Counted from the first letter of the stretch, positions 1 to 8,579 are shown. The stretch is 64,000 nucleotides of DNA from an uncultured Dehalococcoidia bacterium (GCA_958296385.1 OY282494.1:2393537-2457536); one strand, 5' to 3'. Notes: generated by a model not told the origin, from the letters alone. Program-made: numbers and translations.

Positions 1-429
1 GTCGCGGGATGCCTTGTCCACGTAGGCCGGGCCGATGCCCTGGCCGGTAGTGCCGATGGCGCCCTCGCCCCGGGCCTGCTCTTGCAGGGCGTCCAAAGCG
101 ATGTGATACGGCATTATGACGTGCGCCCGGTCGCTGATAAACAGCCGCTCGGTGTCAATCCCCTGCTGCCGCAGCCCGGCCATCTCGCCCAGCAGCACCT
201 CCGGATTCACCACCACGCCGTTGCCGATGACGCCCGTCACGTCGGGCCAGCAAATCCCTGATGGCACCAGATGCAGCTGGAACTCGCCCCGTTCGTTAAC
301 GACGGTATGGCCGGCGTTGTTGCCGCCGGCAAAACGGACTACGCAATCGGAGCGCCCGGCGAGATAGTCAATGACTTTCCCCTTGCCCTCGTCACCCCAT
401 TGTCCCCCGATTACGGCATAGGCCGGCAT
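1..429 (-). CDS. purA: Adenylosuccinate synthetase, N-terminal part (cut by window edge)
   Basis: Adenylosuccinate synthetase joins IMP and aspartate with GTP in the first step from IMP to AMP, in the cytoplasm. The reverse strand reads [21 protein letters not shown], which contains the family's GDEGKGK GTP-binding loop at residues 12-18. It continues with the conserved NNAGHTVV stretch and [11 protein letters not shown] near the window edge. 143 residues are visible; the family is about 430 long, so the 3' two thirds lie outside. The ATG at 427-429 is preceded by GGAG about 9 bases upstream, which fixes the start. An extended -10 promoter lies about 115 bases upstream. Identification is secure from the motifs; nothing looks broken. 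Confidence 0.96.
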   Translation of the reverse strand, partial: MPAYAVIGGQWGDEGKGKVIDYLAGRSDCVVRFAGGNNAGHTVVNERGEFQLHLVPSGICWPDVTGVIGNGVVVNPEVLLGEMAGLRQQGIDTERLFISDRAHVIMPYHIALDALQEQARGEGAIGTTGQGIGPAYVDKASRD

Positions 430-543
430 TATGCTTTGCTCCCGATTGATATTTGCAGAATTAGCGCAGGGCCCAGCCACCGGCCGCCCAAAACGGCCCA
501 CGGCTCCCTGCGTAAAAGCGGCAGGCAACGCCCCACCGCCGCC

Positions 544-552
544 AGTATAGCA
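544..552 (-). promoter_or_regulatory. Extended -10 promoter for purA
   Basis: On the minus strand TGC-TATACT reads toward purA. A weak TTTGCC can serve as -35 with a 16-base spacer. Transcription would start near 537, giving a leader of about 108 bases. Its expected role follows only from position and match. Confidence 0.5.
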
Positions 553-645
553 GAAACCACCCCCCGGCAAAAGAACCACCCCGTCACTCTGAAACATCCC
601 GCTGAACGTCCCGCCCCAAACGCCCGCCCCCGCGTTACCGCACGA

Positions 646-674
646 TTGCATTTCACGCCGCCCGATGCTATACA
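646..674 (+). promoter_or_regulatory. Sigma70-type promoter for the DUF5678/retropepsin pair
   Basis: TTGCAT (646-651), a 17-base spacer and TATACA (669-674) with TGC immediately before the -10 (extended -10). Predicted start is near 681, about 43 bases before the first gene. It is back to back with the purA promoter, so the 294 bases at 430-723 hold divergent promoters and no other recognised feature. Confidence 0.6.
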
Positions 675-723
675 ATTGATGTACGATCACTCTGACGCTA
701 CGCCCGATTGCAACGGAGGAACC

Positions 724-1002
724 ATGGCATATACTGAAACGCTCACGGATCCTTACTGGGAGCAAGTGATGGCGTATAAGGACTTGCGGGAGGAACTGGA
801 GAGCGCCTACCCAAAGCGCTGGGTAATCATCCACGACTGTAAGTGCGTGGGGGATTACGGGTCTTTCAACGAAGCCGTGGCCGCAGCAGATGAAATGGGA
901 ATCAACATTCTGGACTGCTATATCCGGCAAGTGGGCGTAGAACCTGCTCTCTTCATACCCACGGGAGTAGGGCCTCCCATCATCATCGGCTATGGCCGAT
1001 AG
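724..1002 (+). CDS. Small DUF5678-like protein, copy 1
   Basis: A 92-residue soluble protein with no signal peptide or membrane segment. Its centre reads [17 protein letters not shown], followed by an [10 protein letters not shown] helix and IRQVG, the W-V-x-x-H-D / V-G-x-Y / A-x-x-A-x-x-x-G pattern of small DUF5678-type proteins (general family knowledge; assignment is tentative). The open frame runs upstream past 271, but the ATG at 724 has an excellent GGAGGA (715-720) and lies 43 bases after a good promoter, so that is the start. It overlaps the next gene, a retropepsin-like protease, by 11 bases. A homologous pair with the same order and overlap lies at 46901-47582. Function is unknown; conserved pairing suggests the two products act together. 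Confidence 0.75.
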   Translation: MAYTETLTDPYWEQVMAYKDLREELESAYPKRWVIIHDCKCVGDYGSFNEAVAAADEMGINILDCYIRQVGVEPALFIPTGVGPPIIIGYGR

Positions 1003-1399
1003 GGTGTCGCCGGTGCAAGTTGAATTCTACGTTAATCCCGCGCAACTGCTAGATGACGGGCCAAGCATTTTCGTCGCCGTTGCTGGCAGTCAGTTGACAG
1101 CTCTACTGGACACCGGAGCGCCCTTTTCCGGCATCGACATCGGAACCGCCCGGAGTCTGGGATTGCCCGAAGCTGGCACGCGGGATATTACCAGCGCTAC
1201 GGGTGAGGCCACTTACCCCAATTTCAGCGCTACTCTGGCCATCCCCGGTCTAGGCGCCACCGTTCCATCGCCGGTCATCGGTTTGCCCCTGCTTGAATAC
1301 GGACACCCATGGAGGGCCATCATCGGGCGGGATGTGCTGTGTTCGTATGAGCTGACTATCAATGGACGAACCGGGCTAATCCGGTTCGTTGCGGCGTAG
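992..1399 (+). CDS. Retropepsin-like aspartic protease, copy 1
   Basis: 135 residues, the size of a single-domain clan AA (retropepsin-like) aspartic peptidase that works as a homodimer. The catalytic motif is [12 protein letters not shown] at residues 31-42, and the second family hallmark is [13 protein letters not shown] near residues 109-121, followed by INGRTG. No signal peptide is visible, so it is probably cytoplasmic. The ATG at 992 lies inside the last codons of the DUF5678-like gene (11-base overlap), implying translational coupling. It resembles the product at 47136-47582 in both hallmark motifs, including the GRTG ending. Substrate unknown. In bacteria such proteins are usually annotated only by fold; proteolysis of the partner or of a shared target is an inference. 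Confidence 0.8.
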   Translation: MADRVSPVQVEFYVNPAQLLDDGPSIFVAVAGSQLTALLDTGAPFSGIDIGTARSLGLPEAGTRDITSATGEATYPNFSATLAIPGLGATVPSPVIGLPLLEYGHPWRAIIGRDVLCSYELTINGRTGLIRFVAA

Positions 1400-1450
1400 C
1401 GCCGGCCGGGCCGGCCCTTTCGTATTCCGTCACTGTGCCAACGAAATGCG

Positions 1451-1479
1451 TTGACGCCCGCCGCCGCCGGTGCTATAAT
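1451..1479 (+). promoter_or_regulatory. Strong sigma70 promoter for the Xaa-Pro aminopeptidase
   Basis: TTGACG (1451-1456), exactly 17 bases, TATAAT (1474-1479), with TGC in front of the -10 (extended -10). The expected transcription start is about 1486. Confidence 0.75.
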
Positions 1480-1538
1480 GCCCCCGCTTGCCTGATACAA
1501 AATATCCCACCGATGGCTACCCCGCAGTAGGTGTTACG

Positions 1539-2867
1539 GTGAACCACCGCAGCCTTGCTATATCGTCCGCCGAATTCGCCCGCCGCCGCCGGCGGCTGAT
1601 GGATTCGCTCCCCGGCGGCGCCATCGTCCTCGCCGCCGGCCACGACGCCGCCCGCAACAACGACGTTGACCACGAGTACCGGCAGGCGTCATCTTTCTGG
1701 TATCTCACTGGCTTTGACGAACCCGACGCCGTTGCCGTGCTGCGCCCCGGCTCCCATACCCCCTACGCCCTGTTCGTGCGGCCTTACGACCCCACCTTTG
1801 AAATCTGGGTGGGCCATCGCGCCGGCGTGCGCGGCGCCGTGGGGCCGCTGGCCGCCAACGCCGCCTACCCCCTGGAGCAGCTGGACGCCCAACTGCCCAA
1901 GCTGCTGGCCGACTGCGACACCATCCATTACGCCCTGGGCAGCGACGACCGTCTGGATGGCATCATCTCCGGCCTGGTCAAGCGCCGCCGCAGCATGGCC
2001 CAGCGCGGCCTCAAAAGCGTCCGCCGCATCGAGGACCCTACGGCGTCTATAGATCTGATGCGCCAGCAGAAATCCGACGCCGAAATTGGCCTGCTGCAAC
2101 ACGCCATTGACATCACCGCCCAGGGGTTTGACGCCGCCATGCGCGCCGCCGCTCCGGGCGTTCACGAGTACGAAGTGCAGGCCGCCCTGGAGCGTCCATT
2201 CCGGCAGCTTGGCTCGCCCCGCAACGGCTACCCGTCCATCGTCGCCGGCGGCGCCAACGCCTGTATCCTGCACTACGTCCGCAACCGGGATGCGCTGGGC
2301 GCTGACGACCTGCTTTTGATTGACGCCGGCGCCGAGTACGGCTACTACACCGCCGACGTAACCCGCACCTGGCCCGTGTCCGGCAAATTCACCGGCCCCC
2401 AGCGCGCCCTTTACGACCTGGTGCTGGAGTCTCAGCGCAAGGCCATCGCCGCCGTAAAACCCGGCGTAGGCTTCGACGACGTCCACCGCGTCGCCACCAC
2501 TACCCTGGTTGACGGCCTCATCACGCTGGGCATCCTCGACGGCACTACCGACGACGTTATGGAGCGGCAGGCGTACCGCGATTACTATATGCACGCCACC
2601 TCCCACTGGCTGGGCCTTGACGTGCACGACTCCGGCCCCTACCGCGATGACAAAGGCCAAACCCGCCTGCGTCCGGGCATGGTCCTGACCGTAGAACCCG
2701 GACTGTACTTCGGCCCCCAGGCCAAACAAACCCCGGAAATCTACCAGGGTATCGGAATCCGCATTGAGGATGACGTACTGGTCACCGCGGACGGCTGCCG
2801 CGTCTTATCCGAAGCCATTCCATCGGAACCATCTGAGCTGGAAGCAATCGTCGCGGACGCGCGCTGA
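1539..2867 (+). CDS. pepP: Xaa-Pro aminopeptidase (M24B, aminopeptidase P)
   Basis: Cytoplasmic metallopeptidase that removes an N-terminal residue preceding proline. The N-terminal creatinase-like domain starts with the family's FARRRRRLMDSLPGGAIVLAAG pattern. The C-terminal pita-bread domain keeps the dimetal ligands: the D in LLLIDAGAEY, the D in YTADVTRTWP, H in HATSHWLGLDVHD, E in TVEPGLYF and E in GIRIEDD. The GTG at 1539 has AGTAGGTG just upstream and gives 442 residues, the usual family size. A TTG at 1488 is also in frame but would sit at the transcription start with no ribosome site. It is monocistronic, with a strong promoter in front and a hairpin after the stop. Family assignment is secure; the exact start is the only doubt. 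Confidence 0.93.
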   Translation: MNHRSLAISSAEFARRRRRLMDSLPGGAIVLAAGHDAARNNDVDHEYRQASSFWYLTGFDEPDAVAVLRPGSHTPYALFVRPYDPTFEIWVGHRAGVRGAVGPLAANAAYPLEQLDAQLPKLLADCDTIHYALGSDDRLDGIISGLVKRRRSMAQRGLKSVRRIEDPTASIDLMRQQKSDAEIGLLQHAIDITAQGFDAAMRAAAPGVHEYEVQAALERPFRQLGSPRNGYPSIVAGGANACILHYVRNRDALGADDLLLIDAGAEYGYYTADVTRTWPVSGKFTGPQRALYDLVLESQRKAIAAVKPGVGFDDVHRVATTTLVDGLITLGILDGTTDDVMERQAYRDYYMHATSHWLGLDVHDSGPYRDDKGQTRLRPGMVLTVEPGLYFGPQAKQTPEIYQGIGIRIEDDVLVTADGCRVLSEAIPSEPSELEAIVADAR

Positions 2868-2885
2868 AATCATGCTAATGACCGG

Positions 2886-2912
2886 CACTATCCACCCGCC
2901 CCCCGGATAGTG
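2886..2912 (+). terminator. Hairpin after the aminopeptidase gene
   Basis: CACTATCC (2886-2893) and GGATAGTG (2905-2912) form a perfect 8-bp stem with an 11-base C-rich loop, 18 bases after the pepP stop. There is no T-run, so it may be a weak terminator, an mRNA-stabilising hairpin or a protein site in front of pstS. Confidence 0.4.
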
Positions 2913-3057
2913 AACGGCATCACCCACCCACCCCCTCGGCACATCGTCGCGCACGCGCGCTGCATCATGCCGACGCCGGCCGGCTATCCCACGCCATCGC
3001 CGGCTCCCGATTGCGCTGACGCGACGGCAATCGCCATGACCAGCAGAGGAGAAATCC

Positions 3058-4140
3058 ATGTCATCAAAAAATACGCTCCGGGTTGCGCTGACGGCGGCGG
3101 CAATCGCCATTGTCCTGCTTTGCGCCGCGTGCAGCCCGGCCGCCCAAACCAATGAACCCGCCGCCGGCACCGGCGACGCACCGACCGCCCCCACCGCTGC
3201 AACCGCCCCCGGCAACTACGCCAGCCTGTCCGGCGACGTCCCCATTGACGGTTCGTCAACGGTATTCCCCATCACCGAGGCGATTGCCGAGGGATTCGGT
3301 GAGCTCACCGATGGCGACGTCCGCGTCGTCGTCGGCATTTCCGGCACCGGCGGCGGGTTCAAGAAGTTTTGCGACGGCGAAACCGTCATCTCCAACGCCT
3401 CCCGCCCCATCAAGCAGAAAGAAGTTGACCTCTGCGCGGCGGCCGGCATTGACTACATTGAGCTGCCCGTGGCCATTGACGGCCTCAGCGTGCTGGTGAA
3501 CCCGGACAACGACTTTGTGGATTGCATGACCGTCGCCCAGCTCAACGCCATCTGGGCCCCCGAATCGGAGGACGTCGTAACCCACTGGAACCAGGTTGAC
3601 CCGTCCTGGCCGGCCGAGGAAATCAAGCTCTACGCGCCCGGCGTGGACTCGGGCACCTTTGACTACTTCACCGAGGCGATCAACGGCGACGGCGGCCTGT
3701 CGCGCGGCGATTTCGTCGCCTCCGAGGATGACAACGTGCTGGTGCAAGGCATCGCCGGCGACCGGCACAGCCTGGGCTACTTCGGCTACGCCTACTACGT
3801 GGAGAACCAGGACAAGCTGAAAGCCATCGCCATCGACGGCGGCGGCGGCTGCGTCAGCCCCAGCGACGCCGCCATCAACAACGGTTCCTACGCCCCGCTG
3901 AGCCGCCCCCTGTTCATCTACGTAGCAGCGGCGGCGGCGCAGGAGGCGCACGTTGCCGAGTTCGTGCGCTACTACCTGGGCAGCGACGGCCAGCGTCTGG
4001 CCGCATCGGTAGGCTACATCCCGTTCCCCTCGGAAGTGTACGACCTGGCCCTGGCCAAGTTCAACTCCGGCGCCACCGGCCCCGTATTCGGCGGCGCCAA
4101 CCCCTACCACGGCCCCGTTGCCGACGGCCTGATGCAGTAA
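3058..4140 (+). CDS. pstS: Phosphate-binding lipoprotein PstS
   Basis: Extracytoplasmic phosphate-binding protein of the Pst ABC importer. A lipoprotein signal is plain: basic start, hydrophobic AAIAIVLL, and CAAC with the lipidated Cys at residue 22. The mature protein begins with an Ala/Pro/Thr-rich linker, then [20 protein letters not shown] and [10 protein letters not shown], which form the phosphate pocket in the family. [11 protein letters not shown] and [10 protein letters not shown] follow. 360 residues, normal for the type. The start is set by AGAGGAG about 8 bases before the ATG. pstC, pstA, pstB and phoU are not in the window, so this is an orphan receptor here. The DNA at 3011-3036, just upstream, imperfectly duplicates the signal-peptide coding DNA at 3083-3110. 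Confidence 0.93.
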   Translation: MSSKNTLRVALTAAAIAIVLLCAACSPAAQTNEPAAGTGDAPTAPTAATAPGNYASLSGDVPIDGSSTVFPITEAIAEGFGELTDGDVRVVVGISGTGGGFKKFCDGETVISNASRPIKQKEVDLCAAAGIDYIELPVAIDGLSVLVNPDNDFVDCMTVAQLNAIWAPESEDVVTHWNQVDPSWPAEEIKLYAPGVDSGTFDYFTEAINGDGGLSRGDFVASEDDNVLVQGIAGDRHSLGYFGYAYYVENQDKLKAIAIDGGGGCVSPSDAAINNGSYAPLSRPLFIYVAAAAAQEAHVAEFVRYYLGSDGQRLAASVGYIPFPSEVYDLALAKFNSGATGPVFGGANPYHGPVADGLMQ

Positions 4141-4143
4141 GCG

Positions 4144-4172
4144 CCGCCCCTGATTTACCGGCGTTGGGGCGG
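4144..4172. terminator. GC-rich hairpin between convergent pstS and hpaB-like genes
   Basis: CCGCCCC (4144-4150) can pair with GGGGCGG (4166-4172) across a 15-base loop, in the 39 bases between two converging stop codons. There is no T-run on either strand. Position suggests a bidirectional stop for transcription. Confidence 0.3.
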
Positions 4173-4179
4173 GGGCGCG

Positions 4180-5637
4180 TTACCCCCGCTCCAGAAACTC
4201 CCGCACCTGCCGCGTCAGCGGTTCCCGGTCGTAAATGTTCAGCAGCAGCGCGGCGTTGCGCATCCAGTCGCCTTGGAAATAGCGTTCGTACAGCACTTGC
4301 CGCCCGCCGAACGCGCTGCACGCCGTGTCCCACGCCAGCCGGAACAGCCGCACCCGCTCGCGGGCCGTCGCCGTATCCGTGTCCAGGTAGGTGTCCAGCA
4401 TCTCGGCCAGCGGCCCGTTGAAATCGCCCTCCGACGGCAGCGCCATCAGGCTGCTGGAGCCGAGCAGCTGGATGATTTCCGCCATCCGCGGGTACATCTT
4501 GATGAACAGGTTGCGCGCCACGTGCAGCGGCGCCCGTTCCGGCAGCATTATGCCCCACTCATCTACGGATGCGTTGACCTCCGATTGCGTCAGCAGAGCC
4601 TTGGTAATCTCCAGATTCTCAATCAGCTCGGCAATCAGCCCCTGCACCTGCGGGATTTCGCCGCTGCCCAGCGTTTCCACCATCAGGCTGGCGATGCCCG
4701 CTACGAACTCGCACTTGGCAACGTTCTTGGTAACCACCTGGTGGCCGGTATGCACGTACTGGCCGGTTGCCGCCGACATATTGTTGCACTTGTGCCGGTC
4801 GCCGTACATAAACACCCGCTCCCACGGCACCAGCACGTCGTCAAAATAAACGATGGCGTCCATCTCCTCAAACCGCGAACCCAGCGGGTGGTCAAAGTGC
4901 GATTTCCCCAGGTCAAAGCTCTCCCGGCAGATGAACTTCAGCCCCTCAATCCCGCAGGGCACCGCAAACGCAAAGGCGTACTTGTGCGCGTCCTCGTCCC
5001 GCGCCAGCAGATGCGAGCGGGTGGGATAGACCATTATCTCGTCCGACAGCGGCCCCAGCGTGGCCAGCACCCGCGGCCCCCGCACCACCAGCCCGGCGTC
5101 CGTTTCTTTCACCACCCGCAGCGCAACGTCCGTGGTGTAGTCCATTGACGTTGCCGACGGCGCCCGGTTGCGCTGCAAGTTCACCAGCGTGTGCGTCATA
5201 CACACGTCGTTTTCCCGCGTGTACTCGTAATAGTTGACGATGTTCCGCTCAAACTCCGGCCGGTTGTCCCCAAAGAACCCCCCGGCCATCGCCATTGACA
5301 TCACCGTTACGTTCAGAAAGTCCGGCGTCCGCCCCATCATCCCGTAGCTGGCGTGGGCCCAGTGCGACATCATCACCCGCCGGCTTGCCAAATCCGCCCC
5401 CGTGCGGGGCGCCAGAAACGAGAGGCCCACCGCCTCGCCCGACGTCGGCGATGCGTAGGTCATCTCGCCGGCGATGGCCGGGTCATGCTGCATATCGTAC
5501 AGCCCGGCCACCGACTGCGCGCCGTTGGCCAGGCCGGGAAACGTCGTAACGTCCTCAATCCGCCGCCCGTCCAGCCAAATCTCCCGCCGTTGCCCCCGCA
5601 AGCCGTCCAAATACTGCTGCCCCGTCCGCGCCCCCAT
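4180..5637 (-). CDS. 4-hydroxyphenylacetate 3-monooxygenase (HpaB) family protein
   Basis: FADH2-using two-component flavin monooxygenases of this family hydroxylate phenols ortho to an existing OH; relatives include dehydratases such as 4-hydroxybutyryl-CoA dehydratase. The start MGARTGQQYLDGLRG and GRRIEDVTTFP at residues 25-35 are typical of the HpaB N-terminal domain. Residues about 150-290 carry the central barrel, including FDDVLVPWERVF. 485 residues, normal length. The ATG at 5637 follows GAGGAGG; an in-frame upstream extension is not needed. No flavin reductase (HpaC) gene is nearby, so the reductant must come from elsewhere. It is the last gene of the run cysC - sulfotransferase - esterase - this gene. 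The substrate cannot be read from sequence. Confidence 0.85.
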   Translation of the reverse strand: MGARTGQQYLDGLRGQRREIWLDGRRIEDVTTFPGLANGAQSVAGLYDMQHDPAIAGEMTYASPTSGEAVGLSFLAPRTGADLASRRVMMSHWAHASYGMMGRTPDFLNVTVMSMAMAGGFFGDNRPEFERNIVNYYEYTRENDVCMTHTLVNLQRNRAPSATSMDYTTDVALRVVKETDAGLVVRGPRVLATLGPLSDEIMVYPTRSHLLARDEDAHKYAFAFAVPCGIEGLKFICRESFDLGKSHFDHPLGSRFEEMDAIVYFDDVLVPWERVFMYGDRHKCNNMSAATGQYVHTGHQVVTKNVAKCEFVAGIASLMVETLGSGEIPQVQGLIAELIENLEITKALLTQSEVNASVDEWGIMLPERAPLHVARNLFIKMYPRMAEIIQLLGSSSLMALPSEGDFNGPLAEMLDTYLDTDTATARERVRLFRLAWDTACSAFGGRQVLYERYFQGDWMRNAALLLNIYDREPLTRQVREFLERG

Positions 5638-5663
5638 AATCCCGCCTCCTCTGCTATATCGCC

Positions 5664-5711
5664 CGGATGAAAGTTTGTCCGGCCGAAAGCTTGTCCGGAT
5701 CAAAGTCTGCC
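5664..5711. repeat. Three 16-bp tandem repeats between two operon genes
   Basis: Units start at 5664 (CGGATGAAAGTTTGTC), 5680 (CGGCCGAAAGCTTGTC) and 5696 (CGGATCAAAGTCTGCC). They lie between the esterase stop (5725) and the hpaB-like start (5637), so they are in the leader of the hpaB-like gene. They could be a repeated regulator site or a slippage product. Confidence 0.6.
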
Positions 5712-5724
5712 CGGCTTGGCCCGT

Positions 5725-6606
5725 TCAGCCGCCCAGATACCGCTTGAGCCAGTTCATGGCGTGCACGTTGAAATCGGTACACGGGCTGTGCGTAAGTTCC
5801 GGGTAGATGAGCAGCGACTTTTGCGATTTGATACGCTCAAACACCGGCATGATGGTGGCGTGCGGGCAGGTAGTATCCGCCATCCCGATGTTCACCAGGA
5901 TAGGACACTCAATGGCGTCGGCCAGCGTGAGCGTGTCAAAGTAGCGCAGCGTGTCCAGCATGGCCGGCCGCTGCTCCGGGTGTTCCTGCGCGTAGTTCCG
6001 CAGCTCGTGATAGGGCCGGGTGTCAATGTCAATGGCCACCGGGTAGTTGCACATGAACGGCTGCTCCGCGACGGCGGCGGCAACCCGCTGGTCCAGCGCC
6101 GCCGTGGACAGCGTGAACCCACCGCCCTGGCTCCGGCTCCACACCCCGATGCGGTTAGCATCCACCTCCTCCCGCGCCGCCAGAAAGTCGATCCCCCGCA
6201 CGCAGTCCATATAGCCGGCCCGGTAATAGTACGCATCCCGGTCCGTAACGTTGTACGTGAGCTTGGTTCCATAGGGCAAGTCCCACTCCGGGATGCTTTC
6301 CCCCTGGGCCCGGGGAAACAGCGTCAGCGCCGCAAACCCCTGCATCACCACGTGATAAGGAATGTCCTTGCCCCCGCCGTAGCCCGGCACCGCCAGCAGC
6401 GCCGGCAACCGCCCCGATGCCGGCAAGTCCCGCGGAACCGTATAAAACCCCCGCAGCCGCTGCCCCCCGTAGCTGGAAAGCGCAACGCTCCAGGTCTCAT
6501 ACTCCCGCCCGCTGCGCTCCGGACATTCCGACAAAACGGCGTCAACCGCCGTCACATCCAAAACCGCGCGGGTCGCCCCCCAAAAATCCGCAACCTGCTG
6601 CTCCAT
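5725..6606 (-). CDS. Acetyl-xylan-esterase-like alpha/beta hydrolase
   Basis: Serine hydrolase of the AXE1/cephalosporin-C-deacetylase type, which removes acetyl groups from sugars or small molecules. The nucleophile elbow WSRSQGG puts Ser near residue 159. GMADTTCPH supplies the acid Asp, and ELTHSPCTDF near the end the His. LPALLAVPGYGGG forms the oxyanion region. 293 residues, slightly short of the usual 320. The ATG at 6606 is chosen because GGAGGG lies 9 bases upstream; an ATG at 6615 lies right against that ribosome site. No signal peptide, so it is cytoplasmic. It sits between the sulfotransferase and the HpaB-like gene with short gaps. A deacetylase working with a sulfotransferase suggests tailoring of a glycan or small molecule; this is inference. 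Confidence 0.8.
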   Translation of the reverse strand: MEQQVADFWGATRAVLDVTAVDAVLSECPERSGREYETWSVALSSYGGQRLRGFYTVPRDLPASGRLPALLAVPGYGGGKDIPYHVVMQGFAALTLFPRAQGESIPEWDLPYGTKLTYNVTDRDAYYYRAGYMDCVRGIDFLAAREEVDANRIGVWSRSQGGGFTLSTAALDQRVAAAVAEQPFMCNYPVAIDIDTRPYHELRNYAQEHPEQRPAMLDTLRYFDTLTLADAIECPILVNIGMADTTCPHATIMPVFERIKSQKSLLIYPELTHSPCTDFNVHAMNWLKRYLGG

Positions 6607-6672
6607 AACAAACATCCCTCCGCTTGCCGCCAGATAAATGCCTGACTTAACCTGGCCTAATGTTATCACGCC

Positions 6673-7869
6673 CTACGCCCGCTGCTCGTACCCGTATTCC
6701 GACACCAGAAACGGCACAAACTCGTTCACCAGCGCAATCACCTGCTCGCTAACGTGCGACGGGTTTTTCTGAAAGCCGGCAATCGACTCCACGTATTCCC
6801 CCAGCGGCCCGGCAAAATCGTCATACCCGTCCAGCCCCAGCCCGTCGTAAATCGCCCGCACGTGGCCGGGCATATCCTGTTCCAGTTCCTCGTACTTTAT
6901 CTCCACCAGCCGCCCCTCCGGAACCAGCGCCCGCTGCTCCCGGTAGGCCAGCGCCATCTGCCGGTACACCCCCGTTTGCCGCCGCAGCAGCCCGTCAAAA
7001 TCCACCCGCTGCAACGCGTGCCAGTCGTTCATCAGCCGCAGCAGCTGCACGTATGACCGCAGCGTGTCGTAAGGATTGCGCTGGATATAGACGAAACGCG
7101 CCTGCGGAAACAGCTCCAGCAGCGCCGCAATCCGGCTGGTGTTGGATGGCGATTTCAGCAGCAGCGGTTTTCCCCCCATGTTGTAGCTGGCCGCCCGCAG
7201 CAGCCGCAGATAGCCGGCCCGCCACCGTTCCAGCTCCCCACGGGGCGTGTCGCCATCCAGAAACAGGTAGCGCAGCGCCGCATCCCCCGTGCGGGGAAAG
7301 TACAGCGACAGATACGGACTGGCCCCCCCGGCGCACACCATCGCAATCTCCTCCTCCTGCGGCATCGCAAAATCCACCGGAATGTTGTCAATGCCCCGGT
7401 TCTCCGGCAGCTGCGCCTCCAAAAGCCGGCGGATGCGCCGCTGCCCCGCCAGAAACAAATCCGGCATCGCCGCCTGATACGTGTTGACGAACCCCCACCG
7501 CGCGTCCATCGCCAGCAGGTTGTGCAGCAGCGTCGTCCCCGACCGCCAGAACCCCAGCAGAAACAGCGGCTCCGGGTGCAGCGGCGCGCGGGCGATGCGC
7601 CCCCCGTACACCACGCTTTGCCACAGGCGCAGCGGCGCAAACATCACGTCGGCCGCCAGTATCCCGCAGTACCGCGCCCAAAGTTCCCGGTCCACGCCGT
7701 ACTGCATCCCCAGCCGGATTGCCAGCGACAGCCGCCCCGTCGCCAGAAAGCTGTTCAGCCCCGACGTGAACGAACCCGCCCCGGCCGGCTCCCCCGGCGT
7801 GTACAGCCGCCGCCGCCTTTTGCCCCCCGGAGCGTTGACTGCGCCGCCGCTCACGCCCGCGCCGGCCAT
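6673..7869 (-). CDS. PAPS-dependent sulfotransferase
   Basis: Transfers sulfate from PAPS to a hydroxyl or amine. LLGFWRSGTTLLHNLL carries the 5'-phosphosulfate-binding loop (RSGTT), and YIQRNPYDTLRSYV is the 3'-phosphate-binding motif (RNP-D-S). Length near 398 residues fits the Sulfotransfer_3 group. The N-terminus is basic (KRRRR) with no clear membrane anchor. Two starts compete: ATG at 7869 (used here) or GTG at 7854, whose GTGA overlaps the cysC stop by 4 bases. Either way it is directly coupled to cysC, the APS kinase that makes PAPS. The acceptor is unknown; the neighbouring deacetylase and phenol-type monooxygenase suggest a small aromatic or a sugar. Confidence 0.88.
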   Translation of the reverse strand: MAGAGVSGGAVNAPGGKRRRRLYTPGEPAGAGSFTSGLNSFLATGRLSLAIRLGMQYGVDRELWARYCGILAADVMFAPLRLWQSVVYGGRIARAPLHPEPLFLLGFWRSGTTLLHNLLAMDARWGFVNTYQAAMPDLFLAGQRRIRRLLEAQLPENRGIDNIPVDFAMPQEEEIAMVCAGGASPYLSLYFPRTGDAALRYLFLDGDTPRGELERWRAGYLRLLRAASYNMGGKPLLLKSPSNTSRIAALLELFPQARFVYIQRNPYDTLRSYVQLLRLMNDWHALQRVDFDGLLRRQTGVYRQMALAYREQRALVPEGRLVEIKYEELEQDMPGHVRAIYDGLGLDGYDDFAGPLGEYVESIAGFQKNPSHVSEQVIALVNEFVPFLVSEYGYEQRA

Positions 7870-8483
7870 CGCAGCAGATCCCGCCCCCGCAGGTACGCCA
7901 TTATCGCATCGGCGCACTGCGTCGGACTTTGGGCCGACGTGTCGATCCGGATTTCCGGCGTCTCCGGACGCTCGTAAGGCGAGTCAATCCCCGTAAAATC
8001 CGGTATCTCTCCGGCCCGGGCCCGCCGGTACAGCCCTTTTTGGTCCCGCGATTCGCACAGCGCCAAAGGGCTGTCCACGAACACCTCAACGAACTTGCCC
8101 CCCGGAATCCGCGACCGCGCAAAATCCCGATCCGCCTGGAACGGCGAGATGCACGCCGCCAGCGTAATCAGCCCGGCGTCGTACATCAGCCCGGCCACCT
8201 CCGCCAGCCGCCGCACGTTCTCGTGCCGGGCCGCCGCATTAAACCCCAAATCGCCGTTCAGCCCGTGCCGCAGGTTATCCCCGTCCAGCACGTAAGTCTG
8301 AAACCCGGCCTCGTGCAGCTGCCGGGACAGGCAGTTGGCAACCGTAGTTTTGCCCGCCCCGGACAGCCCCGTGAACCACAAGACCACTGGCTGCTGCCGC
8401 AGCAAAACCGCCCGATCCGAAACCGAAACGGCATAATCCTGCCAAACCACGTCGCTAGAGGTATCAGTATGAGACTGCGCCAT
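7851..8483 (-). CDS. cysC: Adenylylsulfate (APS) kinase
   Basis: Phosphorylates APS to PAPS, the sulfate donor for sulfotransferases. Walker A is GLSGAGKTT at residues 39-47. DGDNLRHGLNGDLGF and HENVRRLAEVAGLMYDAG follow, all APS-kinase signatures, then ISPF and the FVEVFVDSPL strand. 210 residues, normal. It is the first gene of the minus-strand run and overlaps the sulfotransferase. No ATP sulfurylase gene is visible in the window, so APS must be made elsewhere. The dedicated kinase-transferase pair indicates PAPS is made here for sulfation rather than only for assimilation. Confidence 0.95.
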   Translation of the reverse strand: MAQSHTDTSSDVVWQDYAVSVSDRAVLLRQQPVVLWFTGLSGAGKTTVANCLSRQLHEAGFQTYVLDGDNLRHGLNGDLGFNAAARHENVRRLAEVAGLMYDAGLITLAACISPFQADRDFARSRIPGGKFVEVFVDSPLALCESRDQKGLYRRARAGEIPDFTGIDSPYERPETPEIRIDTSAQSPTQCADAIMAYLRGRDLLRWPARA

Positions 8484-8530
8484 TGCCCATCCAACCCGCG
8501 TAAATCCAAAGTATCAGAACGCCAAAGGAC

Positions 8531-8536
8531 ATTATA
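8531..8536 (-). promoter_or_regulatory. Candidate -10 box for the cysC operon
   Basis: TATAAT on the minus strand, 48 bases before the cysC ATG. No convincing -35 hexamer is seen. The rest of 8484-8925 is the repeat array described separately, and no gene is seen there. Confidence 0.4.
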
Positions 8537-8579
8537 CCGCCCCCGCCCGCCCGCTGCCCTTGCCTCCCGGAGCATCCCA

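Noticed and set aside
271-723. N-terminal extension of the DUF5678-like gene
   Set aside because: It overlaps purA and both promoters; the ATG at 724 has GGAGGA and a promoter right upstream.
1689-2729. Long open frame antisense to the aminopeptidase gene
   Set aside because: GC-rich shadow; Gly/Ala/Val-rich product without motifs, while the plus strand has full catalytic residues. Similar shadows oppose pstS, uppS, gyrB and others.
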